Below are positions 8,463 to 16,584 of a stretch of 32,290 nt of DNA, one piece after another. The notes below the pieces were generated by a model. The model had not been told where the DNA came from and did no database searches. It saw only the letters and a list, made by a program, of their open reading frames with translations. The DNA is from a virus. The first letter of the stretch is position 1, and every line of letters begins with the position of its first letter. The position numbers were made by a program, and so were the translations under genes. Where the stretch lies: positions 1 to 32,290 of IMG/VR virus record IMGVR_UViG_3300047557_001948, one strand, 5' to 3'.

Positions 8463-8719
8463 AAAAATTACTTATAGTTTTATTGCTGACGGGCTGTAGC
8501 ACTACAGTGCCAGTGGCCCGCAAGTTTCCCGAAATGCCAGAATCATTAGGTAAACCTTGCCTGCCACTGACACAAGTAAAAGAAGGCACGACCAAACTGA
8601 GTGAGGTGATTACGGTCGTATCTGATAACTACATGGAATATCATAAGTGTAGTGACAAGGTTGATATGTGGATAGAATGGTATAGATTACAAAAGGAGAT
8701 TTTTGATTCCGTAAAATAA
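8459..8719 (+). CDS. Rz1-like outer-membrane lipoprotein (o-spanin candidate)
   Basis: 86 residues with a lipoprotein signal (MKKLLIVLLLTGCSTT, lipobox LLTGC) that would leave an outer-membrane-anchored periplasmic protein. The mature part (RKFPEMPESLGKPC, two further Cys, SEVITVVSDNYMEYHKC and WIEWYRLQKEIFD) matches the pattern of T4-like Rz1/o-spanin proteins. It overlaps the preceding coiled-coil membrane gene by 4 bases and lies 15 bases before the endolysin. Acting with that partner, it would fuse inner and outer membranes at lysis. Confidence 0.65.
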   Translation: MKKLLIVLLLTGCSTTVPVARKFPEMPESLGKPCLPLTQVKEGTTKLSEVITVVSDNYMEYHKCSDKVDMWIEWYRLQKEIFDSVK

Positions 8720-8734
8720 TACCTGAGGATACAC

Positions 8735-9352
8735 ATGGAACTGACAAAAGAACAATTAAAACAATTACTACCAAAAAATCCATATATTGATCAGTGGCAC
8801 AAAGCATTAAGCCAATTACTTCCAGATTATGAAATCAATACACCACAGCGTATTGCATCGTTTATTGCACAATGCGCTCATGAGTCTGGTGGTTTTGTTT
8901 TTCTCACAGAGAATTTGAACTACAAAGCAGAAAGTCTGATGAAAATATTTTCAAAGTATTTTCCAGACATCAACACTGCAAAAGCATACGAAAAGAAGCC
9001 AGAGAAAATTGCAAATCGTATCTATGCTGATCGAATGGGTAACGGTAACGAAGCGTCTGGTGATGGCTACAAATATCGTGGCCGTGGACTAATTCAATTG
9101 ACTGGCAAAACAAACTACACATGGTTTGCTGCATCACTTGAAATATCTCCTGAAGAAGCCGCAGAATATACACAAACATTCGAAGGCGCTGCACAATCTG
9201 CATGTTGGTTTTGGGAAACAAACAAGCTGAATCAGTGGGCAGATAAAGGTGATATTCTTACAATGACCAAAAGAATCAATGGTGGCACCATTGGGTTGGA
9301 AGATCGTAAGAAGCACTATGAACACGCTCTTCATGTTTTAGGAGTGCATTGA
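8735..9352 (+). CDS. GH19-family endolysin
   Basis: 205 residues, SD GAGGA. A single GH19 (chitinase-like) lysozyme domain spans nearly the whole protein: CAHESGGF supplies the first catalytic-type Glu (residue 50) and FLTEN a second (59); the family signature YKYRGRGLIQLTGKTNY follows, then WFWETNKLNQWAD and TKRINGG. It cleaves the glycan strands of peptidoglycan. No signal peptide or SAR helix is visible, so it needs a holin; candidates are the membrane proteins just downstream. Confidence 0.9.
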   Translation: MELTKEQLKQLLPKNPYIDQWHKALSQLLPDYEINTPQRIASFIAQCAHESGGFVFLTENLNYKAESLMKIFSKYFPDINTAKAYEKKPEKIANRIYADRMGNGNEASGDGYKYRGRGLIQLTGKTNYTWFAASLEISPEEAAEYTQTFEGAAQSACWFWETNKLNQWADKGDILTMTKRINGGTIGLEDRKKHYEHALHVLGVH

Positions 9353-9585
9353 TGAAATATTTGTCACTCTTTTTATTACCACTTCTTGTTGCATGTGGAG
9401 AACATTATCGTTATCCCTGCCAAGACCCAGAAAATTGGGATCAAAAACAATGTAAGAAACCATACTGTAGCGCAAACGGAACTTGTCCCGAAGATTTGAC
9501 ACATTACGAAAAAAATAAAGTCGGTCAACCGGTACAAACAATACAACAACTACCACAGGTTCCAGTTAAAGGAGAATGCAAATGA
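9352..9585 (+). CDS. Small Cys-rich lipoprotein
   Basis: 77 residues from the ATG at 9352, which has SD AGGAG; the TTG one codon earlier is less likely. Lipobox LLVAC ends a short signal peptide. The mature part contains six Cys (YPCQDPENW, QCKKPYCSANGTC), probably disulfide-bonded in the periplasm. It shares a TGATG overlap with the endolysin gene. A lysis-associated or superinfection-exclusion role is possible from position; the function is unknown. Confidence 0.6.
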   Translation: MKYLSLFLLPLLVACGEHYRYPCQDPENWDQKQCKKPYCSANGTCPEDLTHYEKNKVGQPVQTIQQLPQVPVKGECK

Positions 9586-10049
9586 TTAAGGATTTATGGT
9601 CTGGACCAAGATACACAACTGAAGAATTGAATGCACGACTAAAGTTTTTTATCGGTATCGTATTAGGTCTTACACTTTTTGGTATTGTGTTTGTTGTGCT
9701 ATACAGTTTAATTTTTGTAACTCAGCCAATGAATGGTATGAGTCCGGTTGACAACAAGTTTTTTGAACTCATCATACCAATTGCAACATTCTTGACAGGT
9801 ACACTGTCTGGTATCATGATTGCTGGTGACGATAAAGATTTGAAAGCAAAAGCACTTGATGCTGCAAACAAACCTTACACACCACCACCAGCACCACCAT
9901 CGTTACCATCAAGTGGTGGTTTTAGTGCAACATTTTCATCTACTGTTGCAGAAGCACCAGTTGCAGCGGCCGCAGCATTTGCACCAGCAGTTGCAACGGG
10001 TTTTGGTGGTAAAGAAGCACCAAAACAACCAGATCATCCTGAACTATGA
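9582..10049 (+). CDS. Membrane protein with Pro/Ala-rich tail (holin candidate)
   Basis: 155 residues using the ATG at 9582 (SD AAAGGAG, spacing 7); an ATG two codons earlier is too close to the SD. Two hydrophobic helices (residues ~23-46, and ~65-82: ELIIPIATFLTGTLSGIMIAG) are followed by a long Pro/Ala/Ser-rich tail. The GMSPVDNKFFELIIPIATFLTGTLSGIM segment is conserved in phages of this type. Position between lysin and other membrane genes makes it a holin or lysis-control candidate, but no holin family is certain. Confidence 0.55.
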   Translation: MIKDLWSGPRYTTEELNARLKFFIGIVLGLTLFGIVFVVLYSLIFVTQPMNGMSPVDNKFFELIIPIATFLTGTLSGIMIAGDDKDLKAKALDAANKPYTPPPAPPSLPSSGGFSATFSSTVAEAPVAAAAAFAPAVATGFGGKEAPKQPDHPEL

Positions 10050-10273
10050 TAAACTTTTTTATCAAGGCACTTTCTGGTGAAGGTGAGCAGAATCCTAGTA
10101 GCAAGAGATTGATTACCTTTTTGGCATTCATTCTACTTGCTACGGGGTTTATCGCCGAATTGTTTTTTGAAAGAAAGTTGAATCCACAGACATTTGATGC
10201 TATAATGTATATTGTGTTAGGTGGATTGGGATTTACGGCATCAGAAAAATTCATATCAAAGGAAAAGAAATGA
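10046..10273 (+). CDS. Two-helix small membrane protein, holin candidate
   Basis: 75 residues, ATGA overlap with the gene before. Two transmembrane segments (RLITFLAFILLATGFIAELFF and FDAIMYIVLGGLGFTASEKF) joined by a short charged loop, with a Lys-rich C-terminus: the size and topology of class II holins. It lies about 0.7 kb after the endolysin. No named family is recognised. Confidence 0.55.
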   Translation: MINFFIKALSGEGEQNPSSKRLITFLAFILLATGFIAELFFERKLNPQTFDAIMYIVLGGLGFTASEKFISKEKK

Positions 10274-10467
10274 GAAAAGAACTTACCGTATTGAGTCTAT
10301 TATTGTTTTTACTTTTGGCACCACTGACTAAAGCTGCTTTTGCTGCCGAAGAAAAAAAAGTCTGTGTCAAAGAGTTTGACAACAAAACTAAAAAAGAAAA
10401 AGAAGTTTGTAAAACAATTAAAGTGCATAAGAAATTAGAAGGCACAAAGATTCCAGATAAAAAATGA
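10270..10467 (+). CDS. Small secreted Lys-rich protein
   Basis: 65 residues, ATGA overlap. A clear signal peptide (LLLFLLLAPLTKAAFA, cleavage near AFA|EEKK) precedes a 40-residue, Lys-rich mature peptide with two Cys (KVCVKEF, EVCKTIKV). It is periplasmic by prediction. Function unknown; it sits in the lysis block. Confidence 0.55.
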   Translation: MRKELTVLSLLLFLLLAPLTKAAFAAEEKKVCVKEFDNKTKKEKEVCKTIKVHKKLEGTKIPDKK

Positions 10468-10895
10468 TAGACGGAGAAGTAGCACTAAAAGTAGAGGTTG
10501 GCGTCCTCAGAGAGAAAGTCTACACACTTGTAGACCTCTGTGAGAAGATGGACCGTGTCATTGAGAAACTTGCAGACAATAATAACTCCGTAGTCAATCA
10601 AATTTATAACGACATGGATAAAAGAAGAGAAGAAACTGCAAGTGATATCAAAGAACTTCATTCACGTATTACTACTACAGATAGAAATCTTTCGGACAAG
10701 ATTGAATTGACCGAACGTAGAATAATGGATGAATTTAAAGCATTGCGTGATCACATTACCGAACACAACAAAAAAGAAGATGAAGAACTGGCAGCATTAT
10801 CTAGATGGAAGTGGATGGTTGCCGGTGGTGTAGTTGTAGCAGCATGGATTATCTCAAACGTTAAATTAGAATACCTAGTAAAACTGTTTAATTAA
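10464..10895 (+). CDS. Coiled-coil protein with C-terminal membrane anchor
   Basis: 143 residues, ATGA overlap. Almost entirely helical and charged, with heptad-like spacing (EVGVLREKVYTLVDLCEKMDRV, and later helices), ending in one hydrophobic helix (WMVAGGVVVAAWIISNVKLEYL). The layout resembles XhlA-type hemolysin/holin-partner proteins and other tail-anchored phage proteins. It is the last gene before a strong promoter, so it ends the lysis operon. Confidence 0.5.
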   Translation: MIDGEVALKVEVGVLREKVYTLVDLCEKMDRVIEKLADNNNSVVNQIYNDMDKRREETASDIKELHSRITTTDRNLSDKIELTERRIMDEFKALRDHITEHNKKEDEELAALSRWKWMVAGGVVVAAWIISNVKLEYLVKLFN

Positions 10896-10924
10896 TTGAC
10901 AACCGTGAGCAACACTGATATAAT
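10896..10924 (+). promoter_or_regulatory. Consensus sigma70 promoter; predicted leaderless start
   Basis: TTGACA (10896-10901), exactly 17 bases, then TATAAT (10919-10924), a full match to consensus, followed by GG. The ATG of the primase gene is at 10931, 7 bases after the -10, where transcription should begin; no SD fits in between. It starts one base after the previous stop codon. Confidence 0.8.
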
Positions 10925-10930
10925 GGACAC

Positions 10931-11971
10931 ATGGCACTTTCAACTGACTCAAAATATGTGAAGTTGGTATCTTCACGCTTGCGTAATTTCAAGCAGAAGA
11001 ATACCAATCTTTGGAATTTTTCATGCCCTTATTGTGGAGATTCCAAAACAAACAAAATCAAAGCCCGAGGCTATATGTATGCCAAAGGCAATGATTTATT
11101 CTATCGATGTCATAACTGCGGAGTAGGAACAAATGTCGCCAATTTCCTCAAACATGTTGACCCATCCATACATGGAGAGTATGTACTCGAAAAGTACAAA
11201 TCAAATACATCCAATACATATCACAGAAAAAGTAACACATCACCAAGAGTCATCACCAACCCACCCAAATTTGGTCACATCGAAAAGCGCCGTATATTTG
11301 AACATGGGGAATGGCTCAGTAATCTACCAAGTGGACATTTTTGTCTAAACTACGTAGAGAATCGATTACTTCCTAAAGAACATTATGATAAGTTGTTGTT
11401 CACTTCGAACTATAAAGCATTTTGTGATGCACTAATTCCTGATCACGGCAAAGAACTAGCAGAAGATGCACGATTAGTTATACCATTCTATAACTATCAA
11501 AATGAATTGGTTGCATTATCGGGTCGAGCATTAGAGAATAGTAGTTACAAACTTCGGTATGTGACTATGAGAACAAACGATTCTGATAATAAACTTATCT
11601 ATGGAATGGATCGTGTGAATTTAAAAGAACGTGTGTATCTTGTTGAGGGTCCACTTGACAGTCTGTTTTTGAATAACTGTGTGGCATCAGGTGACGCCAA
11701 TCTTGCACTAACAGTGAAAAATATTCAAGCAGAAAAAATTACACTTGTATTTGACAATGAACCACGAAATAAAGAAGTATGTAAGTTGATTGAAAATGCA
11801 ATCAAATCAAATCACGATGTCGTCATTTGGCCTGATAACATGGATGGAAAAGATATAAATGAGATGATATTGAATGGTTTCTCTTCTAGTGAGATTCTAG
11901 AAATCATAGATAGTAATACATTTCATGGTTTGGAAGCAATAGCTAAATTTACATTTTGGAAGAAATTATGA
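10931..11971 (+). CDS. DNA primase, T4 gp61-like
   Basis: 346 residues. N-terminal zinc ribbon: CPYCGDS (Cys32, Cys35) and RCHNCG (Cys60, Cys63). A TOPRIM-type core follows, with VYLVEGPLDSLFL (the acidic Glu of TOPRIM) at about 236-248, then LVFDNE and IWPDNMDGKDINEMI. This matches phage T4-type primases, which make RNA primers with the gp41 helicase on the lagging strand. It is directly under a consensus early promoter and overlaps thyX by ATGA. No helicase gene is in the window. Confidence 0.85.
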   Translation: MALSTDSKYVKLVSSRLRNFKQKNTNLWNFSCPYCGDSKTNKIKARGYMYAKGNDLFYRCHNCGVGTNVANFLKHVDPSIHGEYVLEKYKSNTSNTYHRKSNTSPRVITNPPKFGHIEKRRIFEHGEWLSNLPSGHFCLNYVENRLLPKEHYDKLLFTSNYKAFCDALIPDHGKELAEDARLVIPFYNYQNELVALSGRALENSSYKLRYVTMRTNDSDNKLIYGMDRVNLKERVYLVEGPLDSLFLNNCVASGDANLALTVKNIQAEKITLVFDNEPRNKEVCKLIENAIKSNHDVVIWPDNMDGKDINEMILNGFSSSEILEIIDSNTFHGLEAIAKFTFWKKL

Positions 11972-12621
11972 ACGTGAAATTAATAGGTGTTACGGCACCA
12001 TACTCAGGGCACAACTCTGCTGAAGATATGATTGTACACATGGCACGTGTGTCGAATCCAAGCAATCAGGGAATGAACAGTGATCCCGCCAGATTAATTC
12101 GTTATCTCATCAAAAATCAACATTGGTCGCCATTTGAAATGGTCAACATTGTTATGGAAATAAAGACAACAAGAGATATCGCAAGGCAAATCTTGCGACA
12201 TCGTAGTTTTTCCTTTCAGGAATTCAGTCAACGATATGCTGATCCAACGAAAGATTTAGGCTATGAACTACGTGAAGCACGGCTACAAGACACAAAGAAC
12301 AGACAGAACTCTATTGAGACTGACGATAAAGAATTGCAGGCTGAATGGAAAATCAAACAAATCAATCTAATTGCAGAATCAAAAGCAGCATATGATTGGG
12401 CAATTGAAAATGGTATTGCAAAAGAACAAGCACGTGTAGTATTACCGGAAGGCAACACACAATCACGCATGTACATGAATGGAACATTGCGTAGTTGGAT
12501 TCATTATTGTCAGTTGCGTACAGCAAACGGCACACAAAAAGAACATATGGAAGTAGCAGAAGATTGTTGGAAACTTATTAAAGAACAGTTTTCAAACGTA
12601 GTAGCAGCAATAGAACAATAA
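11968..12621 (+). CDS. thyX: FAD-dependent thymidylate synthase ThyX
   Basis: 217 residues from the ATG at 11968, overlapping the primase stop. The ThyX signature R-H-R-x7-S-x-R is complete at residues 77-89 (RHRSFSFQEFSQR). Other family features are HWSPFEM near 52-58 and the C-terminal region EQARVVLPEGNTQSRMYMNG with LRSWIHYCQLR. The enzyme makes dTMP from dUMP using methylene-tetrahydrofolate, FAD and NADPH. It lies in a dNTP-synthesis operon with nrdA and nrdB. Confidence 0.93.
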   Translation: MNVKLIGVTAPYSGHNSAEDMIVHMARVSNPSNQGMNSDPARLIRYLIKNQHWSPFEMVNIVMEIKTTRDIARQILRHRSFSFQEFSQRYADPTKDLGYELREARLQDTKNRQNSIETDDKELQAEWKIKQINLIAESKAAYDWAIENGIAKEQARVVLPEGNTQSRMYMNGTLRSWIHYCQLRTANGTQKEHMEVAEDCWKLIKEQFSNVVAAIEQ

Positions 12622-12634
12622 TATTGGAGAAGAA

Positions 12635-14428
12635 ATGGTAGATGTCAGCAGTATTAAAATAGACCTAGAGAGAGATAAACTATTCGATGAACTCGGAATT
12701 AAAAGACTTAAAGAATCATATATGCGTGAGGACGAAACAAGCCCTCAAGAAAGATTTGCATTTGTATCCGCCGCTTTTGCATCCAATGCTGATCATGCTC
12801 AGAGGTTGTATGATTATAGTTCTAAGCATTGGCTTTCTTATTCTACTCCTATCCTTAGTTTTGGTCGTAGCAAGCGTGGGCTTCCTATTAGCTGTTTTCT
12901 CCCTTATCTGGATGATAGTGCAGAAGGCCTGGTCAATACTCTATCAGAAGTCAACTGGCTCTCAATGTTAGGTGGAGGTGTAGGAATTGGATTGGGTATT
13001 CGTTCTGCTGATGATAAATCTGTTGGCATTATGCCTCATCTTCGTACCTATGATGCTTCATCCTTGGCGTATAGACAAGGTCGTACCCGCCGTGGTTCTT
13101 ACGCTGCCTATTTGGATATTAGTCATCCTGATATTATTTCTTTCTTAGAGATGAGAAAACCAACTGGTGATCCCAATATGCGAACATTGAATCTGCATCA
13201 TGGTATCAACATCACAGATGACTTCATGCACATCATTGAACAAGCAATGCTTGATCCACATTTCGATGACACATGGGAACTCAAAGACCCACATTCAGGT
13301 GAAATTAAAGACAAAGTATCAGCACGTGAATTATGGCAGCGCATACTTGAAACACGTATGCTAACTGGTGAGCCATACATTCATTTTATTGACACATCAA
13401 ATCGTTTGATGCCAGAATTCCAGAAAGAAAAAGGTCTGAGCATTAAACAATCAAACCTATGCAGTGAAATTATTTTACCTACAGATAAAGAACGTACCGC
13501 TGTATGTTGTCTTTCATCTGTAAACTTGGAGTATTATGATGATTGGAAAAACGATAAACTTTTTCTACGGGACATGGCTGAAATGCTTGATAATGTACTT
13601 CAGTATTTTATTGACAATGCTCCTAATGCTATTCACCGAGCCAGGTTCTCTGCTGAACAAGAGCGCAGCATTGGTGTGGGGGCTCTTGGCTATCATGCTC
13701 TTCTACAGAAAAAGAATGTTGCGTTTGAGTCAGCGGTTGCAAAATCGTTGAACAATCAAGTATTCAAACACATTCGTGAAAGATTAGACAATGCAAATTA
13801 CGAACTCGGAAAAGAAAGAGGTGAGGCTCCTGATGCTGTTGGTACAGGTAAAAGGTTTAGCCATATGCTTGCTATTGCTCCTAACGCTTCATCTTCCATT
13901 ATTATGGGCAATACTAGCCCCTCCGTTGAACCTTATCGTGCTAATGCTTATAGACAAGACACTCTTTCGGGAGCTTTTTTAAACAAGAATAAATTTTTAG
14001 ATAAAATTATTCAGGAGAAATGTAATGCAGATGACAAATTGGATTATCAAGAAATCTGGTCAAGTATCATTGCAAACGACGGTTCCGTCCAACACTTGGA
14101 TTTCCTGGATGAATACACCAAAGATGTCTACAAAACTGGTATGGAGATTGACCAAAGATGGGTTGTGGACCACGCCGCTGACAGACAAAATTACATTGAC
14201 CAGGCGCAATCCATTAACCTCTTTTTTAGACCTGATGTGAATGTTAAATACTTACATGCAGTACACTTTCAGGCATGGAAGCAGGGCTTGAAAACGTTGT
14301 ATTACTGCCGTTCAGAGAAACTTGCAAAGGCTGACAAAGTATCCAAGAAGATTGAACGTGAGATTATACAAGAAATCGATTTGAAGCAACTGGCTACCGA
14401 GGAGGTCTGTCTAGCGTGTGAGGGATAA
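12635..14428 (+). CDS. nrdA: Ribonucleotide reductase large (alpha) subunit, class I, without ATP cone
   Basis: 597 residues, SD GGAGA. Catalytic residues are present: Cys87 (PISCFLPYLDDS), the N-L-C-x-E loop with thiyl Cys276, Cys291/292 (AVCCLSSVN), a Tyr pair (TLYYCRS) and a C-terminal CLACEG redox pair (592, 595). It reduces ribonucleoside diphosphates with NrdB and thioredoxin, both encoded nearby. At 597 residues it is much shorter than E. coli NrdA (761); the N-terminal ATP-cone is absent, so dATP feedback inhibition is probably lost. Codon usage is patchy: 12741-13155, 13600-13720 and 13815-13990 favour GCT, CCT and TCT, while the rest uses GCA, CCA and ACA like the surrounding genome. 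Confidence 0.95.
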   Translation: MVDVSSIKIDLERDKLFDELGIKRLKESYMREDETSPQERFAFVSAAFASNADHAQRLYDYSSKHWLSYSTPILSFGRSKRGLPISCFLPYLDDSAEGLVNTLSEVNWLSMLGGGVGIGLGIRSADDKSVGIMPHLRTYDASSLAYRQGRTRRGSYAAYLDISHPDIISFLEMRKPTGDPNMRTLNLHHGINITDDFMHIIEQAMLDPHFDDTWELKDPHSGEIKDKVSARELWQRILETRMLTGEPYIHFIDTSNRLMPEFQKEKGLSIKQSNLCSEIILPTDKERTAVCCLSSVNLEYYDDWKNDKLFLRDMAEMLDNVLQYFIDNAPNAIHRARFSAEQERSIGVGALGYHALLQKKNVAFESAVAKSLNNQVFKHIRERLDNANYELGKERGEAPDAVGTGKRFSHMLAIAPNASSSIIMGNTSPSVEPYRANAYRQDTLSGAFLNKNKFLDKIIQEKCNADDKLDYQEIWSSIIANDGSVQHLDFLDEYTKDVYKTGMEIDQRWVVDHAADRQNYIDQAQSINLFFRPDVNVKYLHAVHFQAWKQGLKTLYYCRSEKLAKADKVSKKIEREIIQEIDLKQLATEEVCLACEG

Positions 14429-14551
14429 ATGCCTTTCGAACTAAATCCGAAAAAACCAAAGCCGCATCCAAAAAGACCGCATTACAAAGAAAAAACACCT
14501 GTTCAACCAACACCAAAAAAGAAGGAGCAGGAAGATAAAAAGGAAAAATGA
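14429..14551 (+). CDS. Lys/Pro-rich 40-residue peptide
   Basis: Starts on the base after the nrdA stop (TAAATG) and overlaps the next gene by ATGA, so it is fully embedded in the operon. The product is basic and disordered (MPFELNPKKPKPHPKRPHY and a KKKEQEDKKEK end). There are no recognisable domains. Its tight spacing and open frame support a real gene; it may mainly serve translational coupling. Confidence 0.5.
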   Translation: MPFELNPKKPKPHPKRPHYKEKTPVQPTPKKKEQEDKKEK

Positions 14552-15189
14552 GTCGTACCATAGCGTTGTTCGTGCAGCATCCACGTTGTTCAGTGCAGTC
14601 AGTAAATGGTGTAATCAAGGCACTAGGGCCGAACTATAACTACAAGGTGTTCACAAAACATGAAGTTGAGGACGATTATTTTGATGCAGTGGATTGTGTA
14701 TGCTTTCCTGGCGGTGTTGGTGATTCTGATACCTACGATATTTTGTTTAAATATCATGAACATAGTATCAGACGATACGTACAAAATGGTGGCAGATTTC
14801 TCGGAATTTGTATGGGCGCTTATTGGGCTGGCAGGCATTATCTCAATCTTATGGATGGCTGCGAACCCGAACAATATATCCGCCGTCCGAACACTTGCAC
14901 AAGAAGATACTACAGCAAAGCAGTGGAATGTAACTGGAACGGCACAACAGACAGATTCTTCTTTTACGATGGACCTGCATTTGTCGGAGATGAAACCAAC
15001 TACGAAGTCCACGCCAGATACACCAATGGTGACGCAGCAGCAATCATTCAAGGACGTATAGGATTAATAGGTCCTCATCTTGAAGCAGAAGAGTATTGGT
15101 ATGACAAACCATATCTTCACAAATATTGGCATGGTGGTAAGCATCACATTTTATTGAAGAAATTTTTTGGAAGATTGATGGAGAAGTGA
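14548..15189 (+). CDS. Class I glutamine amidotransferase-like protein (BPL_N type)
   Basis: 213 residues. DJ-1/GATase-like fold with CFPGGVGDSD near 52-61, a nucleophile elbow FLGICMGAYWAG (Cys ~88), and late GPHLEAEEYWY providing His and Glu. This arrangement resembles the biotin-protein-ligase N-terminal domain family (BPL_N), which also occurs as stand-alone phage proteins. Reaction and substrate are unknown; peptidoglycan or nucleotide modification would be guesses. ATGA overlap with the peptide before it. Confidence 0.7.
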   Translation: MSRTIALFVQHPRCSVQSVNGVIKALGPNYNYKVFTKHEVEDDYFDAVDCVCFPGGVGDSDTYDILFKYHEHSIRRYVQNGGRFLGICMGAYWAGRHYLNLMDGCEPEQYIRRPNTCTRRYYSKAVECNWNGTTDRFFFYDGPAFVGDETNYEVHARYTNGDAAAIIQGRIGLIGPHLEAEEYWYDKPYLHKYWHGGKHHILLKKFFGRLMEK

Positions 15190-15190
15190 T

Positions 15191-15322
15191 ATGATATTAG
15201 ACATGATAGTATGGGGTTTCTTTAGTGCATGGGGCTGGATTGGTGCCAATGCAATCAAAGACAAAGTTTGGCCTGAACCACCAGCCACGGTAATAGTACA
15301 GCCAGCAGAGAAAAAAGAGTAA
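15191..15322 (+). CDS. 43-residue single-helix membrane protein
   Basis: ATG one base after the GATase-like gene; stop overlaps the next start (TAATG). One hydrophobic, Trp-rich helix (MIVWGFFSAWGWIGANAI) and a short Pro-rich charged tail. Operon packing on both sides supports translation. Function unknown. Confidence 0.55.
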   Translation: MILDMIVWGFFSAWGWIGANAIKDKVWPEPPATVIVQPAEKKE

Positions 15323-15576
15323 TGTGGGCATATATTTTTACATTTGTTTGTATGTTTGTTACAGACATCGTTTATACGCAGTTACTCAAATCGGTGCAAA
15401 ACGATAGACCAATGGCATCAAGTATTTGGGCATCAGCAATTACATTTTTAGGTGGTGTAGCAATCATTAACTACACCAACGATAACATGATGATCATACC
15501 AGCAGTTCTTGGTGCATTTGCTGGAACATATGTTGGTATGAAATTTCACTTACATGAGAAAAAATGGCACATCTAG
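15322..15576 (+). CDS. Small integral membrane protein (three helices)
   Basis: 84 residues. Hydrophobic segments at about 3-20, 32-50 and 56-74, with a His/Lys tail. The C-terminal segment (MMIIPAVLGAFAGTYVGMK) is of a kind common in phage membrane proteins. It overlaps its neighbours on both sides (1 base before, 13 after). No family assigned. Confidence 0.6.
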   Translation: MWAYIFTFVCMFVTDIVYTQLLKSVQNDRPMASSIWASAITFLGGVAIINYTNDNMMIIPAVLGAFAGTYVGMKFHLHEKKWHI

Positions 15577-16196
15577 TTGCAAACATACCACCCGTACACT
15601 GTTACATACGCAAAGAGTTTCTGTATGATTTTGAAAAAGGTCATGGTGAGTATGAGCCATGTATCTGGGTTTCAATCAAAAGCATCAGAGGTCAAGCATT
15701 CAGAATAGAGGCATATCTACCAAACTATGGCGCACTTTACGATAAACTACCATTACATGCTTTTGTTAGCAGAACGGATAATCTCCCGAAGTCTTTTTTA
15801 CCTTTAGACACATTGCAAATCTGGGACTGTTTTAGTTATGATTTCACCGTAATACAAAAAGCATTTGTGCGTAATCTTACATGTAAGTTTTATGCCAAAG
15901 ATAAACAGTTCTACGAAGGCAATTACATGTTCACTGTAGATCATTCATCACCAGATTTAAATATTATAGATACAAGTTATGCTGAGTGGCCAGAAGATCA
16001 CAAGAGTTTCAACTTCATTGAATTGTACAACGGTCAATATGCAGCACAACCAAACAATCGTTGTTTGTTTTTAGATGCAGCAAGTAATCCAAAACAATTG
16101 AAGTTTCCTGATTTTAAAGTTTGCACCAAAAAGTATGTTGTAGAACAAAATCCCAAATGGTCTTTGGGTGACACTGAAACAGTAATGTATGAATAG
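15564..16196 (+). CDS. Conserved phage protein of unknown function
   Basis: 210 residues; soluble, aromatic-rich, predicted mixed alpha/beta. The N-terminal stretch (MAHLVANIPPVHCYIRKEFL), followed by EPCIWVSIKSIRGQAFRIEAYLPNYGALYDKLP, is a recognisable conserved protein of T4-like phages, always near nucleotide-metabolism genes in my memory. No catalytic motif is evident. It may be a structural or regulatory protein. Confidence 0.7.
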   Translation: MAHLVANIPPVHCYIRKEFLYDFEKGHGEYEPCIWVSIKSIRGQAFRIEAYLPNYGALYDKLPLHAFVSRTDNLPKSFLPLDTLQIWDCFSYDFTVIQKAFVRNLTCKFYAKDKQFYEGNYMFTVDHSSPDLNIIDTSYAEWPEDHKSFNFIELYNGQYAAQPNNRCLFLDAASNPKQLKFPDFKVCTKKYVVEQNPKWSLGDTETVMYE

Positions 16197-16204
16197 GAGA
16201 AATT

Positions 16205-16342
16205 ATGTCAGTTAAAGCACCTAATGTGAGTAAACACAAAAAAGTACACAAACGCACCAAACAAGGTGGTCAAAAGAAAACAGCATCAATGAATAAACAC
16301 GAAAAACGTTCACATAAAAAATACAGAGGTCAAGGCAAATGA
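16205..16342 (+). CDS. 45-residue basic protein
   Basis: SD GGAG 6 bases before the ATG; overlaps the thioredoxin gene by ATGA. Very rich in Lys, His, Arg and Gln (SKHKKVHKRTKQGGQKK and KHEKRSHKKYRGQGK), so it probably binds nucleic acid. Similar short basic proteins occur beside nrd genes in related phages. Function unknown. Confidence 0.6.
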   Translation: MSVKAPNVSKHKKVHKRTKQGGQKKTASMNKHEKRSHKKYRGQGK

Positions 16343-16584
16343 AAAAGATAGTACGTTTCACTGCATCATGGTGTGGACCATGTAAAACATTAGCAAAGAC
16401 GCTCGAAGAAGTAGATTCAAAACTACCAATCGAAGTTGTTGATGTTGATATTCATCCTGAGATTGCAGCAGAATTTGGTATTCGTGGCGTTCCAACCTTG
16501 GTGATTGTTGAAGATAATATACCATCAAAAAGATTAGTAGGAAATAAAACAAAACAAGAACTAGAGGCATTCATCAATGATTAA
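16339..16584 (+). CDS. Thioredoxin
   Basis: 81 residues, a minimal thioredoxin fold. The active site WCGPC is at residues 11-15 and the cis-Pro loop is GVPTLV. It is shorter than E. coli thioredoxin (109) and lacks the first strand and helix, like phage T4-type thioredoxin/glutaredoxin. It lies directly before nrdB (8-base overlap) and likely re-reduces the C-terminal Cys pair of NrdA. Confidence 0.88.
   Translation: MKKIVRFTASWCGPCKTLAKTLEEVDSKLPIEVVDVDIHPEIAAEFGIRGVPTLVIVEDNIPSKRLVGNKTKQELEAFIND

Noticed and set aside
14660-15061. A 133-residue frame with two hydrophobic helices inside the GATase-like gene
   Set aside because: It lies wholly in another frame of a gene with clear catalytic motifs, has no SD, and its hydrophobicity follows from the overlapping sequence. 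Kept only as a remote overlapping-gene possibility.
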